A stretch of 64,000 bases of DNA from Methylobacter sp. (GTDB lineage Bacteria > Pseudomonadota > Gammaproteobacteria > Methylococcales > Methylomonadaceae). How positions within the stretch are numbered: the stretch's first letter is position 1; every line of letters begins with the position of its first letter. This document shows positions 1 through 9,480 of this stretch, in pieces. The stretch spans positions 62,001 through 126,000 of the forward strand of contig SCPZ01000097.1 of the NCBI GenBank assembly GCA_004299305.1, read 5' to 3'. A model generated the notes under the pieces. It did not search any database. It was given only the letters and a program-made list of their open reading frames with translations, and was not told the origin of the DNA. The translations under genes and the position numbers were made by a program.

Positions 1-331
1 TACTTTCGGTATTGACAATGAAACTCAAAGCTCGCCAGCAATCGCGGTTTTCATCCAGATAAAGTACGTCATTATCCGCAGTCTTTAAAATCTCCGGAAT
101 TTGTAACCTAACTGAAGCGCTAACTTTTTGGGCTATATGCTGATTAAGCGCTGTCAAATTAACCATGATCTTTTCAGGTGCGGGAAAAACCGTTCGGTTA
201 ATACGCTGTAGAACAAAGAAGGATGATTGTGTAGCCACCAAATAAGTATCATTGATCAAGCCATTACCCAGACGATTTATCCGCGTAATCGCCGTAGCAA
301 ACTGATTGGCGATAGGAAAGAGTGTGTTCAT
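1..331 (-). CDS. Aminoglycoside-phosphotransferase-family kinase, N-terminal part
   Basis: The 5' end of a minus-strand gene that runs off the window; about 110 codons are visible from an ATG at 331. The translation begins MNTLFPIANQF and continues with GLINDTYLV, FVLQRIN and a VFPAPEKIMVNL stretch. This pattern is typical of the N-lobe of choline/aminoglycoside-type small-molecule kinases, in particular the N-acetylhexosamine-kinase-like group, where the glycine turn lines the ATP site. The catalytic loop lies outside the window, so the substrate is unknown. A TTG codon directly before the ATG is an alternative start, and an in-frame stop lies shortly upstream. Confidence 0.6.
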   Translation of the reverse strand, partial: MNTLFPIANQFATAITRINRLGNGLINDTYLVATQSSFFVLQRINRTVFPAPEKIMVNLTALNQHIAQKVSASVRLQIPEILKTADNDVLYLDENRDCWRALSFIVNTES

Positions 332-430
332 CAAAATATTGTCGCGGCGCGGCTGGCATGATAATCAGGTGTTTGATTATCTCTTTGGATCAACTTAATA
401 CGAACAAACTTATGTCGATTCCTATGCCTA

Positions 431-970
431 TCAAAGAACATTGGATTCCAGAAAATCAGCCAATTGCGCGCTGGTAAGCCTAAGTCGCTGGCTCAGGGCG
501 CGGGAAATATTCCAGATAATCTTAAATGCCAAGGCAGGGTTTCTATCGGCCAAAGCCAGCAGACTGCTTTTATCCAATGACAAAAAGACAGTTTCTCCTT
601 CGGCGCGAGCAGTCGCTGATCGGGGTTGCGCGTCAATAACGGACATTTCCCCAAACGTGCGCCCAACGCGTAGCGTTGAAATAAGTTTATTATTTTTGTA
701 AACACCAATTGAGCCCTTGACAATAATCCCCATAGACGTGCCAATCTCTCCTTCTTTATAAATCACCGTGCCATTCGATGCAGCATAAGGCTTAAAATAA
801 TGGCTTATGACCTGTAATTGCTCCCATGAAAAATCTTCCCCCCAATGCGAAGCATCAAGTATTTGCGCGTTTGTTTGATGTGTGTTTTCAATAGTTATCA
901 ACCGTGGAGATTTTGAATCAATCATGATGGCGTAGCGAGTCTGGATTATATTTTTGCAAGATAATAGCAT
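431..970 (-). CDS. Cyclic-nucleotide-binding (cNMP) domain protein
   Basis: A 179-residue protein with one Crp-like cNMP-binding beta-roll at about residues 50-160. The phosphate-binding cassette is visible as GRTFGEMS followed by RSATARAEG, including the conserved Gly-Glu and Arg. No helix-turn-helix follows the C-helix, so it is a stand-alone ligand-binding module rather than a Crp/Fnr transcription factor. Such proteins usually act as sensor subunits or partners of other enzymes. The first ATG has an AAGAG ribosome site about 5 bases upstream. A second in-frame ATG at 925 (MIDSKS) is possible and would remove a non-conserved leader. The ligand, cAMP or another nucleotide, cannot be told. 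Confidence 0.75.
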   Translation of the reverse strand: MLLSCKNIIQTRYAIMIDSKSPRLITIENTHQTNAQILDASHWGEDFSWEQLQVISHYFKPYAASNGTVIYKEGEIGTSMGIIVKGSIGVYKNNKLISTLRVGRTFGEMSVIDAQPRSATARAEGETVFLSLDKSSLLALADRNPALAFKIIWNISRALSQRLRLTSAQLADFLESNVL

Positions 971-1210
971 TTAACTCTTGCAAGCTTTATAAAAAACCAT
1001 GCGAATTTTGAGGCACTAAGATTAACAATTAATTCCTAACTTTAAAAACACAAGCCAGAATGCTTGATGAACAATGAAAGCAAATCTAGCGCCATGCGTA
1101 TATGCCTGAAATGGCAAGAGGATTAAATGTTACCGGAAATGATTTAAACAATCCGTTAGACCGGATACTTAAAACAAAAAATATTGAAAGGAAGGGGTAT
1201 TAAAGTGGGC

Positions 1211-1246
1211 AAAATACCCCCCGTCAAACAACGGGGGGTATTTTTT
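1211..1246. terminator. Bidirectional intrinsic terminator
   Basis: A perfect 14-bp inverted repeat, AAAATACCCCCCGT / ACGGGGGGTATTTT, with a 6-base loop and T/A tails on both sides. It lies just past the stop of the small membrane protein on the minus strand and would stop transcription from either side. Confidence 0.85.
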
Positions 1247-1266
1247 AATTGACTGCGTTACCAGTT

Positions 1267-1458
1267 TTATTGCGCGGTTTTGTTGCTGGTTTTTTTCGCA
1301 TCTATTTTCGAGAACACTTCAGCGTTACTCGCTGCAACAGCACCACTTTGTAAATGCTTTGTTTCGTCTTGTTTCAACAACACAACCAAAACAATAACAG
1401 CAGCAATAGCAACACCAGCGATCAACCATGTGTTATCTTTTTCTTGTTCTTCAGCCAT
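1267..1458 (-). CDS. Small single-TM membrane protein, unknown function
   Basis: 63 residues. A charged N-terminus (MAEEQEKDN) is followed by one strong transmembrane helix at about residues 11-28 and a polar tail with several lysines. No known family is recognised. It has its own intrinsic terminator downstream, and an AT-rich upstream region holds a small hairpin (1520-1541, stem CTCAATAAA). The ATG is preceded by a weak GAGGATT-like purine stretch. The compact transcription unit with a strong terminator argues that it is real and well expressed. Confidence 0.6.
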   Translation of the reverse strand: MAEEQEKDNTWLIAGVAIAAVIVLVVLLKQDETKHLQSGAVAASNAEVFSKIDAKKTSNKTAQ

Positions 1459-2100
1459 TTTAAAATCCTCGAAAGTTTATTTAATTATATTGTTTTATTC
1501 CCTTTCCTCAAAGGGGCCGCTCAATAAATTGCTTTATTGAGTTGCTTGTCGAATTAAGTAATAAACGACAGAGTACTTTTTATCATGAGATACCGCGTTG
1601 TGTCAAAGCTATAAATAAAAAAAACACCGTTTTTATTAGGTTTTATGATGATAAGAGGGCTGTTAACGATTAAAAAACAGCACCGCATTATGCAGTAAGC
1701 AAATGAAAATTAATGCAAATATTTTTACGCGACTACTGCGAACACAAACCGGGCAAAAGATATTGTTGAGTATAAAATGTCGCTGCTTAAGCCATGCAAC
1801 TTGAAATAAAAATTACCTGGATTGGGAACACCCAAACTGCTATTGCAGCAAAAAAAACATGAGGCCTGTGCTTTTGGAAAGATAGTGTTTTGCAAAATGC
1901 ATCGAAACGTAGCTCTCTTTGGCATCGGCCTCGACTAAAAATCGGGCCTATACGGGACACTAATTTAGAACGAACGATTTTATTTTACCGGGAACTACTT
2001 TGGGATAGCCCTGTTGATGCGGCAAGAACTAACAAAAACAGTTTAAAATCGGTTAAAATAGCAAATTCTGACAATAATCCTTTAATGGGTTGAAAGCGTA
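1459..2100. other. Long non-coding region upstream of aroG
   Basis: 640 bases with no convincing gene. It contains a 9-bp stem hairpin at 1520-1541 and AT-rich tracts that could hold promoters for the small membrane protein (minus) and aroG (plus). A 67-codon open frame at 1890-2093 lacks a ribosome site and any recognisable feature. No TPP riboswitch was seen, although thiSG is downstream. Confidence 0.4.
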
Positions 2101-3189
2101 ATGCATACAAAATATAACACTGATGACTTGAGAATTTGTGGGACTAAGGAAGTCATAGCCCCTGTTCAGGTTCATACTGAAATGCCGATTAGCGAGGTTG
2201 CCGCACAAACGACCGCACTAGCCCGGCAAGACATACACAAAATATTGACGGGCCTAGATGATCGTCTGGTCGTGGTGGTGGGTCCCTGCTCCATTCATGA
2301 CCCGATTGCGGCGCATGAATATGCCCGACTTTTGAAAGTAATTAAAGACGAGTTAATAGATGACCTGGTGCTGGTGATGCGGGTCTATTTTGAGAAACCC
2401 CGCACTACGGTGGGTTGGAAAGGCCTGATTAACGACCCTGACCTGGATTCCAGTTTTAATATCAACAAGGGCCTGCGTATCGCCAGACGCTTGTTGCTGG
2501 ATGTAAATGAAGCGGGCGTTCCGGCTGCAACCGAATACCTGGATTTAATTACCCCCCAATATGTTTCCGACTTGATTGCATGGGGCGCAATCGGCGCCAG
2601 AACTACCGAAAGCCAAGGGCACCGGGAACTGGCTTCGGGCGTGTCCTGCCCTATAGGCTTTAAGAACTCCACCGACGGCACGATAAAAATTGCGATTGAT
2701 GCGATAGGCGCAGCGATGAGTCCGCACCACTTTATCTCTCTGAATAAAGCCGGTCATTCGGCGATATTCTCAACTACCGGCAATGAAGATGTACATATCA
2801 TTTTAAGAGGCGGCAATGATCGCCCTAATTATGATGCGGTCAGTGTCGAACAAGTCGCCGAGGGCTTGGTCAATGCCGAGTTAAAGCCGAATATCATGAT
2901 CGACTTCAGCCATGCCAACAGTTTGAAACAATGTCAGCGGCAGTTGATCGTCGGTGACGATGTCGCTCAGCAAATCGCTAACGGCGACCACCGGATTATG
3001 GGTGTGATGATCGAGAGCCATCTTAAGGCGGGCAATCAAAAAGTTGTTGAAGGACAGCCTTTGGTCTACGGCCAGAGTATTACCGATGCCTGTTTGTCCT
3101 GGGACGATACCGTTCCGTTGTTAAGAGAGCTGGCGGCAGCGGTGCAAAAACGTAGAACCGTGGACACCAGCCGGAGCTTGAGCAGATGA
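2101..3189 (+). CDS. aroG: 3-deoxy-7-phosphoheptulonate (DAHP) synthase, class I AroG type
   Basis: Catalyses condensation of phosphoenolpyruvate and erythrose 4-phosphate, the entry step of the shikimate pathway. At 362 residues it matches the E. coli AroF/G/H group closely in length and motifs: GPCSIHD at 61-67, KPRTTVGW at 99-106, GARTTESQ at 165-172, then a FSHANS motif and a C-terminal ESHL...GNQ. These include PEP-binding and metal-binding segments. Feedback specificity (Phe, Tyr or Trp) cannot be assigned by eye. Its stop overlaps the start of thiSG by 4 bases (ATGA), so the two genes are probably translationally coupled. Confidence 0.95.
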   Translation: MHTKYNTDDLRICGTKEVIAPVQVHTEMPISEVAAQTTALARQDIHKILTGLDDRLVVVVGPCSIHDPIAAHEYARLLKVIKDELIDDLVLVMRVYFEKPRTTVGWKGLINDPDLDSSFNINKGLRIARRLLLDVNEAGVPAATEYLDLITPQYVSDLIAWGAIGARTTESQGHRELASGVSCPIGFKNSTDGTIKIAIDAIGAAMSPHHFISLNKAGHSAIFSTTGNEDVHIILRGGNDRPNYDAVSVEQVAEGLVNAELKPNIMIDFSHANSLKQCQRQLIVGDDVAQQIANGDHRIMGVMIESHLKAGNQKVVEGQPLVYGQSITDACLSWDDTVPLLRELAAAVQKRRTVDTSRSLSR

Positions 3190-4163
3190 TGATTTACGTG
3201 AACGGCGAAGCCCGCGATTGCGCTGAAAACAGCAAGGTTGCCGATGTGGTTGCCGACTTGGGACTAACCGGTAAAAAAATTGCGATTGAATTGAATAAGG
3301 AAATTCTGCCGTTCCAGCAATACGACACTCAAGCACTACACGCTGGGGATCGCCTGGAAATTGTCCACGCGATTGGCGGCGGTCAGGATGATTCTTTCAT
3401 GCTCGCCGGAGTCAAATATCATTCACGCTTACTGGTCGGCACCGGAAAATATAAGGACCTGGAAGAAACCCGCCTAGCCATCGAAGCCAGCGGCGCGCAA
3501 ATTGTGACGGTGGCGATACGCCGAACCAATATCGGCCAGAATCCCGGCGAGCCTAATTTGCTGGATGTGATTTCGCCGGACAAATACACCATACTGCCCA
3601 ATACCGCCGGTTGTTATACTGCGGAAGACGCGGTCAGAACCTGCCGTTTGGGCAGGGAGTTGCTCGGCGGCCACAAGCTGGTCAAGCTGGAAGTGTTGGC
3701 TGACCAGACCACCTTGTTCCCCAACGTAGCGGAAACTTATGTAGCCGCCGAACTGCTGGTCAAAGACGGCTTTGATGTAATGGTCTACACCAATGACGAC
3801 CCGATTGCCGCCAAACGACTGGAAGAGATTGGCTGCGTGGCGGTTATGCCGCTGGCCGCGCCGATTGGTTCCGGCCTGGGCGTACGAAATCCCTACAATA
3901 TATTGACTATCGTTGAAAATGCCAAGGTGCCTATCCTAGTCGATGCCGGTGTCGGCACGGCGTCCGACGCCGCCATTGCAATGGAGCTGGGCTGCGACGG
4001 AGTATTAATGAATACCGCGATTGCCGCCGCTAAAAACCCTATACTGATGGCCTCGGCGATGCGTAAAGGCATCGAAGCCGGTCGGGAAGCGTTTTTGGCA
4101 GGGCGCATGCCGAGAAAACGTTTTGCTTCCGCATCATCGCCGATAGACGGCTTGTTTTTTTAA
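3186..4163 (+). CDS. thiSG: Fused ThiS sulfur carrier and ThiG thiazole synthase
   Basis: A 325-residue fusion. Residues 1-66 are a ThiS ubiquitin-like sulfur carrier ending in the tri-glycine G64-G65-G66. A short QDDSF linker leads straight into a complete ThiG TIM barrel from about M72. The probable Schiff-base lysine is K167 in the VKLEV segment, and the [11 protein letters not shown] and [12 protein letters not shown] phosphate-binding regions are present. ThiG forms the thiazole phosphate ring from deoxyxylulose 5-phosphate, dehydroglycine and ThiS thiocarboxylate. Stand-alone ThiS must expose a C-terminal Gly-Gly, which is buried here. Fused forms are known in some Proteobacteria. It overlaps aroG by 4 bases and is followed by a perfect palindrome. 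Confidence 0.93.
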   Translation: MMIYVNGEARDCAENSKVADVVADLGLTGKKIAIELNKEILPFQQYDTQALHAGDRLEIVHAIGGGQDDSFMLAGVKYHSRLLVGTGKYKDLEETRLAIEASGAQIVTVAIRRTNIGQNPGEPNLLDVISPDKYTILPNTAGCYTAEDAVRTCRLGRELLGGHKLVKLEVLADQTTLFPNVAETYVAAELLVKDGFDVMVYTNDDPIAAKRLEEIGCVAVMPLAAPIGSGLGVRNPYNILTIVENAKVPILVDAGVGTASDAAIAMELGCDGVLMNTAIAAAKNPILMASAMRKGIEAGREAFLAGRMPRKRFASASSPIDGLFF

Positions 4164-4169
4164 TTTTGC

Positions 4170-4196
4170 AAGGACGCCCGGCCGGGCGTCCTTTAT
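4170..4196 (+). terminator. Probable terminator after thiSG
   Basis: A perfect 24-base palindrome (half-site AAGGACGCCCGG) followed by a short TTTA stretch, directly between thiSG and trmB. The stem is strong and the T-tract is short. Confidence 0.65.
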
Positions 4197-4210
4197 GACT
4201 CTTAGTTATC

Positions 4211-4900
4211 ATGCTCGCTCCTGAACAAACTCCCACGCACAGAATCCGCAGTTTTATCCGTAGGCAAGGACGCATTACCCAAGGCCAGCAATTGGCGTTG
4301 GATAATCATTGGGACAGGTATTGTCTTGATCCTAACGCAGACTATGATTTCAGCCAGGTTTTCGGTCGTGTAGCGCCGTTGATCGTTGAAATAGGTTTCG
4401 GCACCGGCGACAGCTTGGCAAAAATGGCGGCAGCTAATCCTGATAATGATTATATCGGCATTGAAGTCCACAAGCCGGGTGTCGGACATTTAATGCTGCT
4501 GCTGGATCAACAAGGCTTGACCAATGTCAGAATCTACTGCCATGATGCGATGGATATTATTGAACACAAGGTTGCCGACAACAGCTTAGCCGGTGTGCAT
4601 TTGTTCTTTCCCGATCCGTGGCCGAAAAAGAAGCATCATAAACGGCGTATCGTCCGCCCCAGTTTCGTAGAATTATTAGCCCGAAAATTGATGCCGAACG
4701 GTTATTTTCATGCCGCGACGGATTGGCAAAACTATGCGGAAAACATGCTGCAAATACTATCGACAGGAATGGGCATCAACAACACCAGCCCTACCGGCGA
4801 CTATTGCGAACGCCCGAAATACCGCCCCTTAACAAGATTTGAGCAGCGCGGTATACGCTTAGGGCATGGCGTATGGGATTTGATATTTAAAAAAGAATGA
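4211..4900 (+). CDS. trmB: tRNA (guanine-N7-)-methyltransferase
   Basis: 229 residues, normal for bacterial TrmB, which makes m7G46 in the tRNA variable loop using S-adenosylmethionine. The SAM-binding motif EIGFGTG is at 60-66. The diagnostic FFPDPWPKKKHHKRR segment begins at 132 and contains the catalytic aspartate. A C-terminal TRFEQRG motif contacts tRNA. The start is an ATG ten bases after a CTCTTAG stretch; no strong Shine-Dalgarno is visible. It lies between thiSG and gmk on the same strand but behind a probable terminator. Confidence 0.95.
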   Translation: MLAPEQTPTHRIRSFIRRQGRITQGQQLALDNHWDRYCLDPNADYDFSQVFGRVAPLIVEIGFGTGDSLAKMAAANPDNDYIGIEVHKPGVGHLMLLLDQQGLTNVRIYCHDAMDIIEHKVADNSLAGVHLFFPDPWPKKKHHKRRIVRPSFVELLARKLMPNGYFHAATDWQNYAENMLQILSTGMGINNTSPTGDYCERPKYRPLTRFEQRGIRLGHGVWDLIFKKE

Positions 4901-4961
4901 AAAAACAACTTGAGCCTTATGGCTTGATCTTTAAACCTTGATCCTTTCATCTTAGTAATTT

Positions 4962-5576
4962 ATGAATATCGGCAAACTGTATATTATTTCCGCTCCCTCC
5001 GGCGCAGGTAAAACCAGCTTGGTTAAACAACTGGTTGCCGATTTGGAAGACTTGAGCGTATCAATCTCCCATACCACTCGCCAGATGCGGCCTGGCGAAA
5101 TACATGGACAGGATTATTACTTTGTCTCTGCCGCAGGCTTTCAAGCCATGCAGGAAAAACAGGCATTCCTTGAACATGCCCAGGTTTTTGATAATTTTTA
5201 CGGCACAGCCCAGCAAACTGTAGAAGAAAACCTGAAACAGGGACTGGATGTGATTCTTGAAATCGACTGGCAGGGCGCGGAACAAATTAAAAAACTGCTG
5301 CCCGACAGTCTTTCCATTTTTATCCTGCCGCCATCGACAGAAGTTCTATTGCAGCGCCTCAGAAACCGGGGCCAAGATGATGAACAAACCATTGCCCGCC
5401 GTATGCGCGATGCCGTCACCGAAATCAGCCACCATGACGAGTTCGATTATCTGGTGGTCAATGATGTCTTTGCTCAAGCGCTGACTGAATTAAAAAGCAT
5501 CATCATTGCCAACCGGCTGAGTCGGCAACGACAGCTGCATAATCTACAGCCTTTATTGGCTTCGCTGCTTTCGTAG
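4962..5576 (+). CDS. gmk: Guanylate kinase
   Basis: 204 residues, the usual size. Phosphorylates GMP to GDP with ATP. The P-loop APSGAGKTS is at 11-19, followed by the GMP-binding region SHTTRQMRPGE, DYYFVS and FLEHAQVFDNFYGT, and by ILEIDWQGAEQIK with the catalytic-site acidic residue. The lid RRMRDAV is present. It probably sits alone or with trmB. Neither rpoZ nor spoT follows it here, unlike in E. coli. Confidence 0.95.
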   Translation: MNIGKLYIISAPSGAGKTSLVKQLVADLEDLSVSISHTTRQMRPGEIHGQDYYFVSAAGFQAMQEKQAFLEHAQVFDNFYGTAQQTVEENLKQGLDVILEIDWQGAEQIKKLLPDSLSIFILPPSTEVLLQRLRNRGQDDEQTIARRMRDAVTEISHHDEFDYLVVNDVFAQALTELKSIIIANRLSRQRQLHNLQPLLASLLS

Positions 5577-5675
5577 AGACCCGCAAATAACACCATGTCA
5601 AAGCTTCAATTTAATTCCAAGTCCGAGACAAGCGCATACAGCACGCCATCGGACTTGAATATCCAAAATAAACAT

Positions 5676-5897
5676 TCACAAAAACAGTAACTCCATCCGC
5701 CTCAATTCACGCTCATTAACTTTAAAATTAACGAACTCTTCCGCAGCAACCTTGCTCGAAAAACTATTTAGCCACATTCCATCGGGGTTATAGACCCCGA
5801 ACCATGCGCAGACAGGAATCCTATCCGCATTTAACTCCTCGGTGAACATAATCGAGTATCCTTCGGTACTGCCAACAATTCTTCTCACGTGTGTCAT
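5676..5897 (-). CDS. Small conserved-looking protein of unknown function
   Basis: 73 residues, not recognised. The ATG is preceded by a good ribosome site (GAGAGG, about 8 bases away), which supports a real gene. The sequence has no signal peptide or membrane segment. It is mixed alpha/beta in character, with two tryptophans (CAWFGVYNPDGMWLNSF) and a charged C-terminus. It lies alone between gmk and the metal-efflux operon. Confidence 0.5.
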   Translation of the reverse strand: MTHVRRIVGSTEGYSIMFTEELNADRIPVCAWFGVYNPDGMWLNSFSSKVAAEEFVNFKVNERELRRMELLFL

Positions 5898-5925
5898 GAC
5901 ATTGCCTCTCTATTGTTAAAAGAGA

Positions 5926-5988
5926 CCTCCCACTTAAGCCTGGACAATCTAAGGTTAAGCCAGCAACTTGTCCCACCTTAATGGGAGG
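5926..5988. repeat. Inverted repeat upstream of the 73-aa gene
   Basis: CCTCCCA at 5926-5932 pairs with TGGGAGG at 5982-5988 across a 49-base loop. The loop also holds two TTAAGCC direct repeats. It could be an operator or leader structure of the small gene on the minus strand. Confidence 0.3.
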
Positions 5989-6115
5989 CGGAAAATGCGA
6001 ATCTAACACACAAATATGTAAGCATGTACTTACAACGAGAAAGTCATGACATTTTTTTCGTAAACCTCATGTCTCGACAAATATCTGTCCACGTTGTCTT
6101 TCGTGATGAAAAAAC

Positions 6116-6421
6116 TCAAATAACGCCATTCTCAATCACCGGCAACACCCAGTACCTAATCCCCGAACCGGAAAACTCCGCCCTAAGTTGCGCCAATAAT
6201 ACGGCTAATCCATCCTTCGGCACATACATCTGGAAACGGATTTTTTTTTGCCGTCCGCTGACCTGTTCCGCTAACGATAAGCCCTCATTTTTATGGTCAT
6301 GCGAGTTGACCGGAAAACTGCTGAAACCGTGTTCCGATTCCAGCGTCAACAGACAATCGACAACCGCTTCCTCAAGACCGAGCGGCACATTGAGCGTGAC
6401 TAAATATTCCGTGCAGTTCAT
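6116..6421 (-). CDS. DUF3240 family protein at the end of the RND operon
   Basis: 101 residues, a small soluble PII/ferredoxin-like protein of the DUF3240 type. Members commonly follow heavy-metal RND pump genes, as here. Recognisable stretches are EYLVTLNVPLGLEEAVVDCL and a GFSSFPVNSHDH segment with clustered histidines. It overlaps the pump gene by 4 bases and is the last gene of the operon. By analogy with PII-like CutA or NimA proteins it may sense the metal or modulate the pump, but that role is inference. Confidence 0.75.
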   Translation of the reverse strand: MNCTEYLVTLNVPLGLEEAVVDCLLTLESEHGFSSFPVNSHDHKNEGLSLAEQVSGRQKKIRFQMYVPKDGLAVLLAQLRAEFSGSGIRYWVLPVIENGVI

Positions 6422-9400
6422 TGTTTAGCCTCCGGCGACAGTCCAAATAATTTAAACAAAATCGGCAACAAAAATAAGGTTAAAAAGGTCGATGATACCA
6501 AGCCACCTATCACCACAATAGCCAAAGGCCTTTGGATTTCCGATCCCGGCCCGGTTGCAAACAGCAACGGAATCAGGCCGAAAGCCGCGATACTAGCAGT
6601 CATCAGCACCGGACGCAAACGCCGGGATGAGCCAAGCTGCACCACTTTAACCAAGTCCATACCGGTTGCGATCAGCTGGTTAAAGTAGCTGACCATGACC
6701 ACGCCGTTCAGTACCGCAATACCCAGCAGCGCAATAAAGCCGACCGATGCCGGTACCGATAAATATTCGCCCGATAACCATAAGGCGAAAACGCCGCCAA
6801 CCATCGCCAACGGGATATTGGATAACACCAAAACTGCTTGGCGAACAGAGCCGAAGGTTGTAAACAACAATAAAAAAATCAGCCCTAACGAGACCGGAAC
6901 GACCACCGACAAGGTGGCCGCAGCGCGTTGCTGGTTTTCGAACTGGCCGCCGAACTCGACGGTGTAGCCGGTCGGCAAATCGACTTTTTCCGCTACTACT
7001 TTACGGGCCTCATCGACAAAGCTGACCAAATCCCGGTTCAGCACATTGCTGGTGATGACCACAAAACGCTGACCGTGCTCCCTGCCCACCGACACCACGC
7101 CTTCGACTTTTTCTATTTTGGCAACTGCCGTAACCGGCGCCTGCCCGCCATTCGGCAAGGCGATTTGCAGGTTTTCGAAGTTGGCGACATTGCTGTCGCC
7201 ACGCAAAATTAATGGCGTGCGTTTAATGCCTTCCTGAATCACGCCCAACTTCAAACCTTCAATCTGCGCTCGCAACAGCGTTTCGATGCTGTCACTGTCC
7301 AGGCCCAAGCGCCCGGCCGCCGATTTATCGATGGTCAGTTGCAAAAACTGCATTCCGGCATTTTGCTTGGCGAATACATCGCTGGCCCCATTGATGTGTT
7401 TCAACACCTCCTCTATCTGCTGAGCTTTTTCATTTAACACGGCAAGGTCGGCGCCGAATAGCTTGACTGCCACATCGCCGCGCGTTCCGGTCAGCATTTC
7501 CGAAACCCGCATTTCAATCGGCTGGGTAAACTGGAAGGCAATGCCCGGCGTTTGCGCCATGACTTTCCGTATTTCCTCCAGTAATTGTTCCTTGCTGTCC
7601 ATTCGCCATTGCTTTTTAGGCTTCAGTATCAAAAAGGTATCGGTATCGTTCAAGCTCATCGGATCAAGCCCCAACTCGTCGGAGCCGACGCGTGCGACTA
7701 TATCGACGATTTCCGGGATATTTTCACGCAGATTTTTTTGCACCTGCATATCCAGCGCCACGGATTGGTCCAGGGTAATCGACGGCAACTTTTCCAGTTG
7801 TACGATGATGTCGCCTTCGTCCATGGTCGGCATAAAAGTGCTGCCGATTTGGGCAAATACCAACACAGTCACAACCAATAGAGAACCGGCAGCGATAAAT
7901 ACCTTTTTGCTGTTGTCCAGACACCAGACTAAAGCCGGTTGATAAAGTTTTTGCAGTTGCCGGGGTAACCAGGGTTCTTCATGTGACACCTCTTTCAACA
8001 GAAAAGAGGCGATTACCGGAATCACCGTCAGCGACAACACCAATGATCCGCTGAGCGCAAACACAATAGTCAAGGCCACCGGGGTGAATAATTTGCCTTC
8101 CAGCCCCTGTAGGGTTAGCAGCGGTAAAAATACGATAATAATAATCAAAATGCCGGATACCACAGGCTGGGCAACTTCACGTGTGGCCCGGTAAATGACA
8201 TGCAGTCTAGGCAGGCGTCGGGCTTTTTCGACATGAGCCAGATGGGTGATCAGGTTTTCCACCACTACCACGGCGGCATCAACCAACATGCCGATCGCAA
8301 TCGCAAGGCCGCCCAAGCTCATCAAGTTTGCCGACATGCCCATGTAGTTCATCAAGATAAAAGTGAACAACGCGGCCAGCGGCAAGGCCAAAGCAACAAC
8401 CAAGGCCGCGCGTAAATCACCCAAAAATAAAATCAACAGGATGATAACCAGCGCTATAGCTTCCAGTAGGGCATGCAAAACCGTGTCGACTGCCTTGCCC
8501 ACCAAGTGGCCGCGATTGTAAAAAACCTTGGCTTCAACGCCTTTAGGAAAACCAGGGCTGATTTCAGCCAGTTTTTTCTCTATACCGGCAATGGTCTGCC
8601 TGGCGTTAGCGCCGCGCAAACTCAACACCAAGCCAGTGACAGCCTCTCCCTCGCCGTTTTTAGTGACCGCGCCGTAGCGAGTCAATGCGCCTATTTTGAT
8701 GGTGGCGACATCGCCGACGGTAATCGGGATGCCGTTTTTGTTATCCACCACGATAATACTGACGTCGTCCAGGGTTTTGATGCGGCCTTCGGCGCGGACG
8801 ATCAAGGCTTCCTCGCCGTCGGTCATGCGGCCTGCGCCGTCGTTGCGGTTATTGCTTGCCAATGCGGCGGTCAGTTGAGCCATGCTGATGCCTCTGGCCG
8901 ATAGTCGGGTATTATCGGGTATGACCTCAAAACTCCTGACCAGGCCGCCCAGCGAATTGACATCGGCAACGCCGGATACCGTGCGTAGCGCCGGACGTAT
9001 CACCCAGTCCAATAAACTGCGTCGCTCCATTAAGCTTAAATCCCCGCCTTCGACGGTGAACATGAACATTTCGCCTAATGGCGTAGTCATCGGCGCAATG
9101 CCGCCTTCGATACCCGCCGGTAAATCCCCCCACATCGTATTTAAGCGTTCGGCAATCTGCTGACGCGCCCAATAAATATCCGTACCTTCTTTAAAATCAA
9201 CGGTAATGTCGGTCAACGCATATTTGGCGATAGAGCGCAGCATGGTCTGGTGCGGAATACCCAACAGCTCGACCTCAATCGGCGCGGTGATCCTGGCTTC
9301 AACCTCTTCCGGCGTCATGCCGGGCGCTTTGACGATCACCTTGACCTGAGTCGGCGACACTTCGGGAAAAGCATCAATCGGGATATTTTTAAACGCATAA

Positions 9401-9480
9401 TAGCCGCCGCCTGACAGCAGCGTGACAAACAACATCATCAACAGCCGTTGATTCAGCGCAAAGCTAATCAGGTTAGCCAT
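6418..9480 (-). CDS. Heavy-metal efflux RND transporter, CusA/CzcA family
   Basis: 1020-residue inner-membrane proton-driven pump of the HME-RND family. It shows the usual duplicated layout of TM1, a large periplasmic loop, TM2-6, TM7, a second loop and TM8-12. The TM4 motif AIGMLVDAAVVVVEN (aspartate at 401) follows the AIGxxVDAxxVxxEN form of CusA-like pumps rather than the DFGxxxDGAxxxVEN form of CzcA. The periplasmic porter segment reads EMRVSEMLTGTRGDVAVKLFG, which is closer to CzcA. The metal is therefore undecided (Cu/Ag or a divalent cation). It starts one base into the adaptor's stop (TAATG). Confidence 0.92.
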   Translation of the reverse strand: MANLISFALNQRLLMMLFVTLLSGGGYYAFKNIPIDAFPEVSPTQVKVIVKAPGMTPEEVEARITAPIEVELLGIPHQTMLRSIAKYALTDITVDFKEGTDIYWARQQIAERLNTMWGDLPAGIEGGIAPMTTPLGEMFMFTVEGGDLSLMERRSLLDWVIRPALRTVSGVADVNSLGGLVRSFEVIPDNTRLSARGISMAQLTAALASNNRNDGAGRMTDGEEALIVRAEGRIKTLDDVSIIVVDNKNGIPITVGDVATIKIGALTRYGAVTKNGEGEAVTGLVLSLRGANARQTIAGIEKKLAEISPGFPKGVEAKVFYNRGHLVGKAVDTVLHALLEAIALVIILLILFLGDLRAALVVALALPLAALFTFILMNYMGMSANLMSLGGLAIAIGMLVDAAVVVVENLITHLAHVEKARRLPRLHVIYRATREVAQPVVSGILIIIIVFLPLLTLQGLEGKLFTPVALTIVFALSGSLVLSLTVIPVIASFLLKEVSHEEPWLPRQLQKLYQPALVWCLDNSKKVFIAAGSLLVVTVLVFAQIGSTFMPTMDEGDIIVQLEKLPSITLDQSVALDMQVQKNLRENIPEIVDIVARVGSDELGLDPMSLNDTDTFLILKPKKQWRMDSKEQLLEEIRKVMAQTPGIAFQFTQPIEMRVSEMLTGTRGDVAVKLFGADLAVLNEKAQQIEEVLKHINGASDVFAKQNAGMQFLQLTIDKSAAGRLGLDSDSIETLLRAQIEGLKLGVIQEGIKRTPLILRGDSNVANFENLQIALPNGGQAPVTAVAKIEKVEGVVSVGREHGQRFVVITSNVLNRDLVSFVDEARKVVAEKVDLPTGYTVEFGGQFENQQRAAATLSVVVPVSLGLIFLLLFTTFGSVRQAVLVLSNIPLAMVGGVFALWLSGEYLSVPASVGFIALLGIAVLNGVVMVSYFNQLIATGMDLVKVVQLGSSRRLRPVLMTASIAAFGLIPLLFATGPGSEIQRPLAIVVIGGLVSSTFLTLFLLPILFKLFGLSPEAKQ

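Noticed and set aside
1890-2093. 67-codon plus-strand frame before aroG
   Set aside because: No ribosome site, no recognisable feature and low-quality composition; probably chance.
6024-6428. 134-codon plus-strand frame
   Set aside because: Antisense shadow of the DUF3240 gene, which has a family match and operon overlap.
6418-9480. Assigning the RND pump to copper/silver
   Set aside because: The TM4 motif leans to CusA but the porter segment leans to CzcA; the metal cannot be decided by eye.
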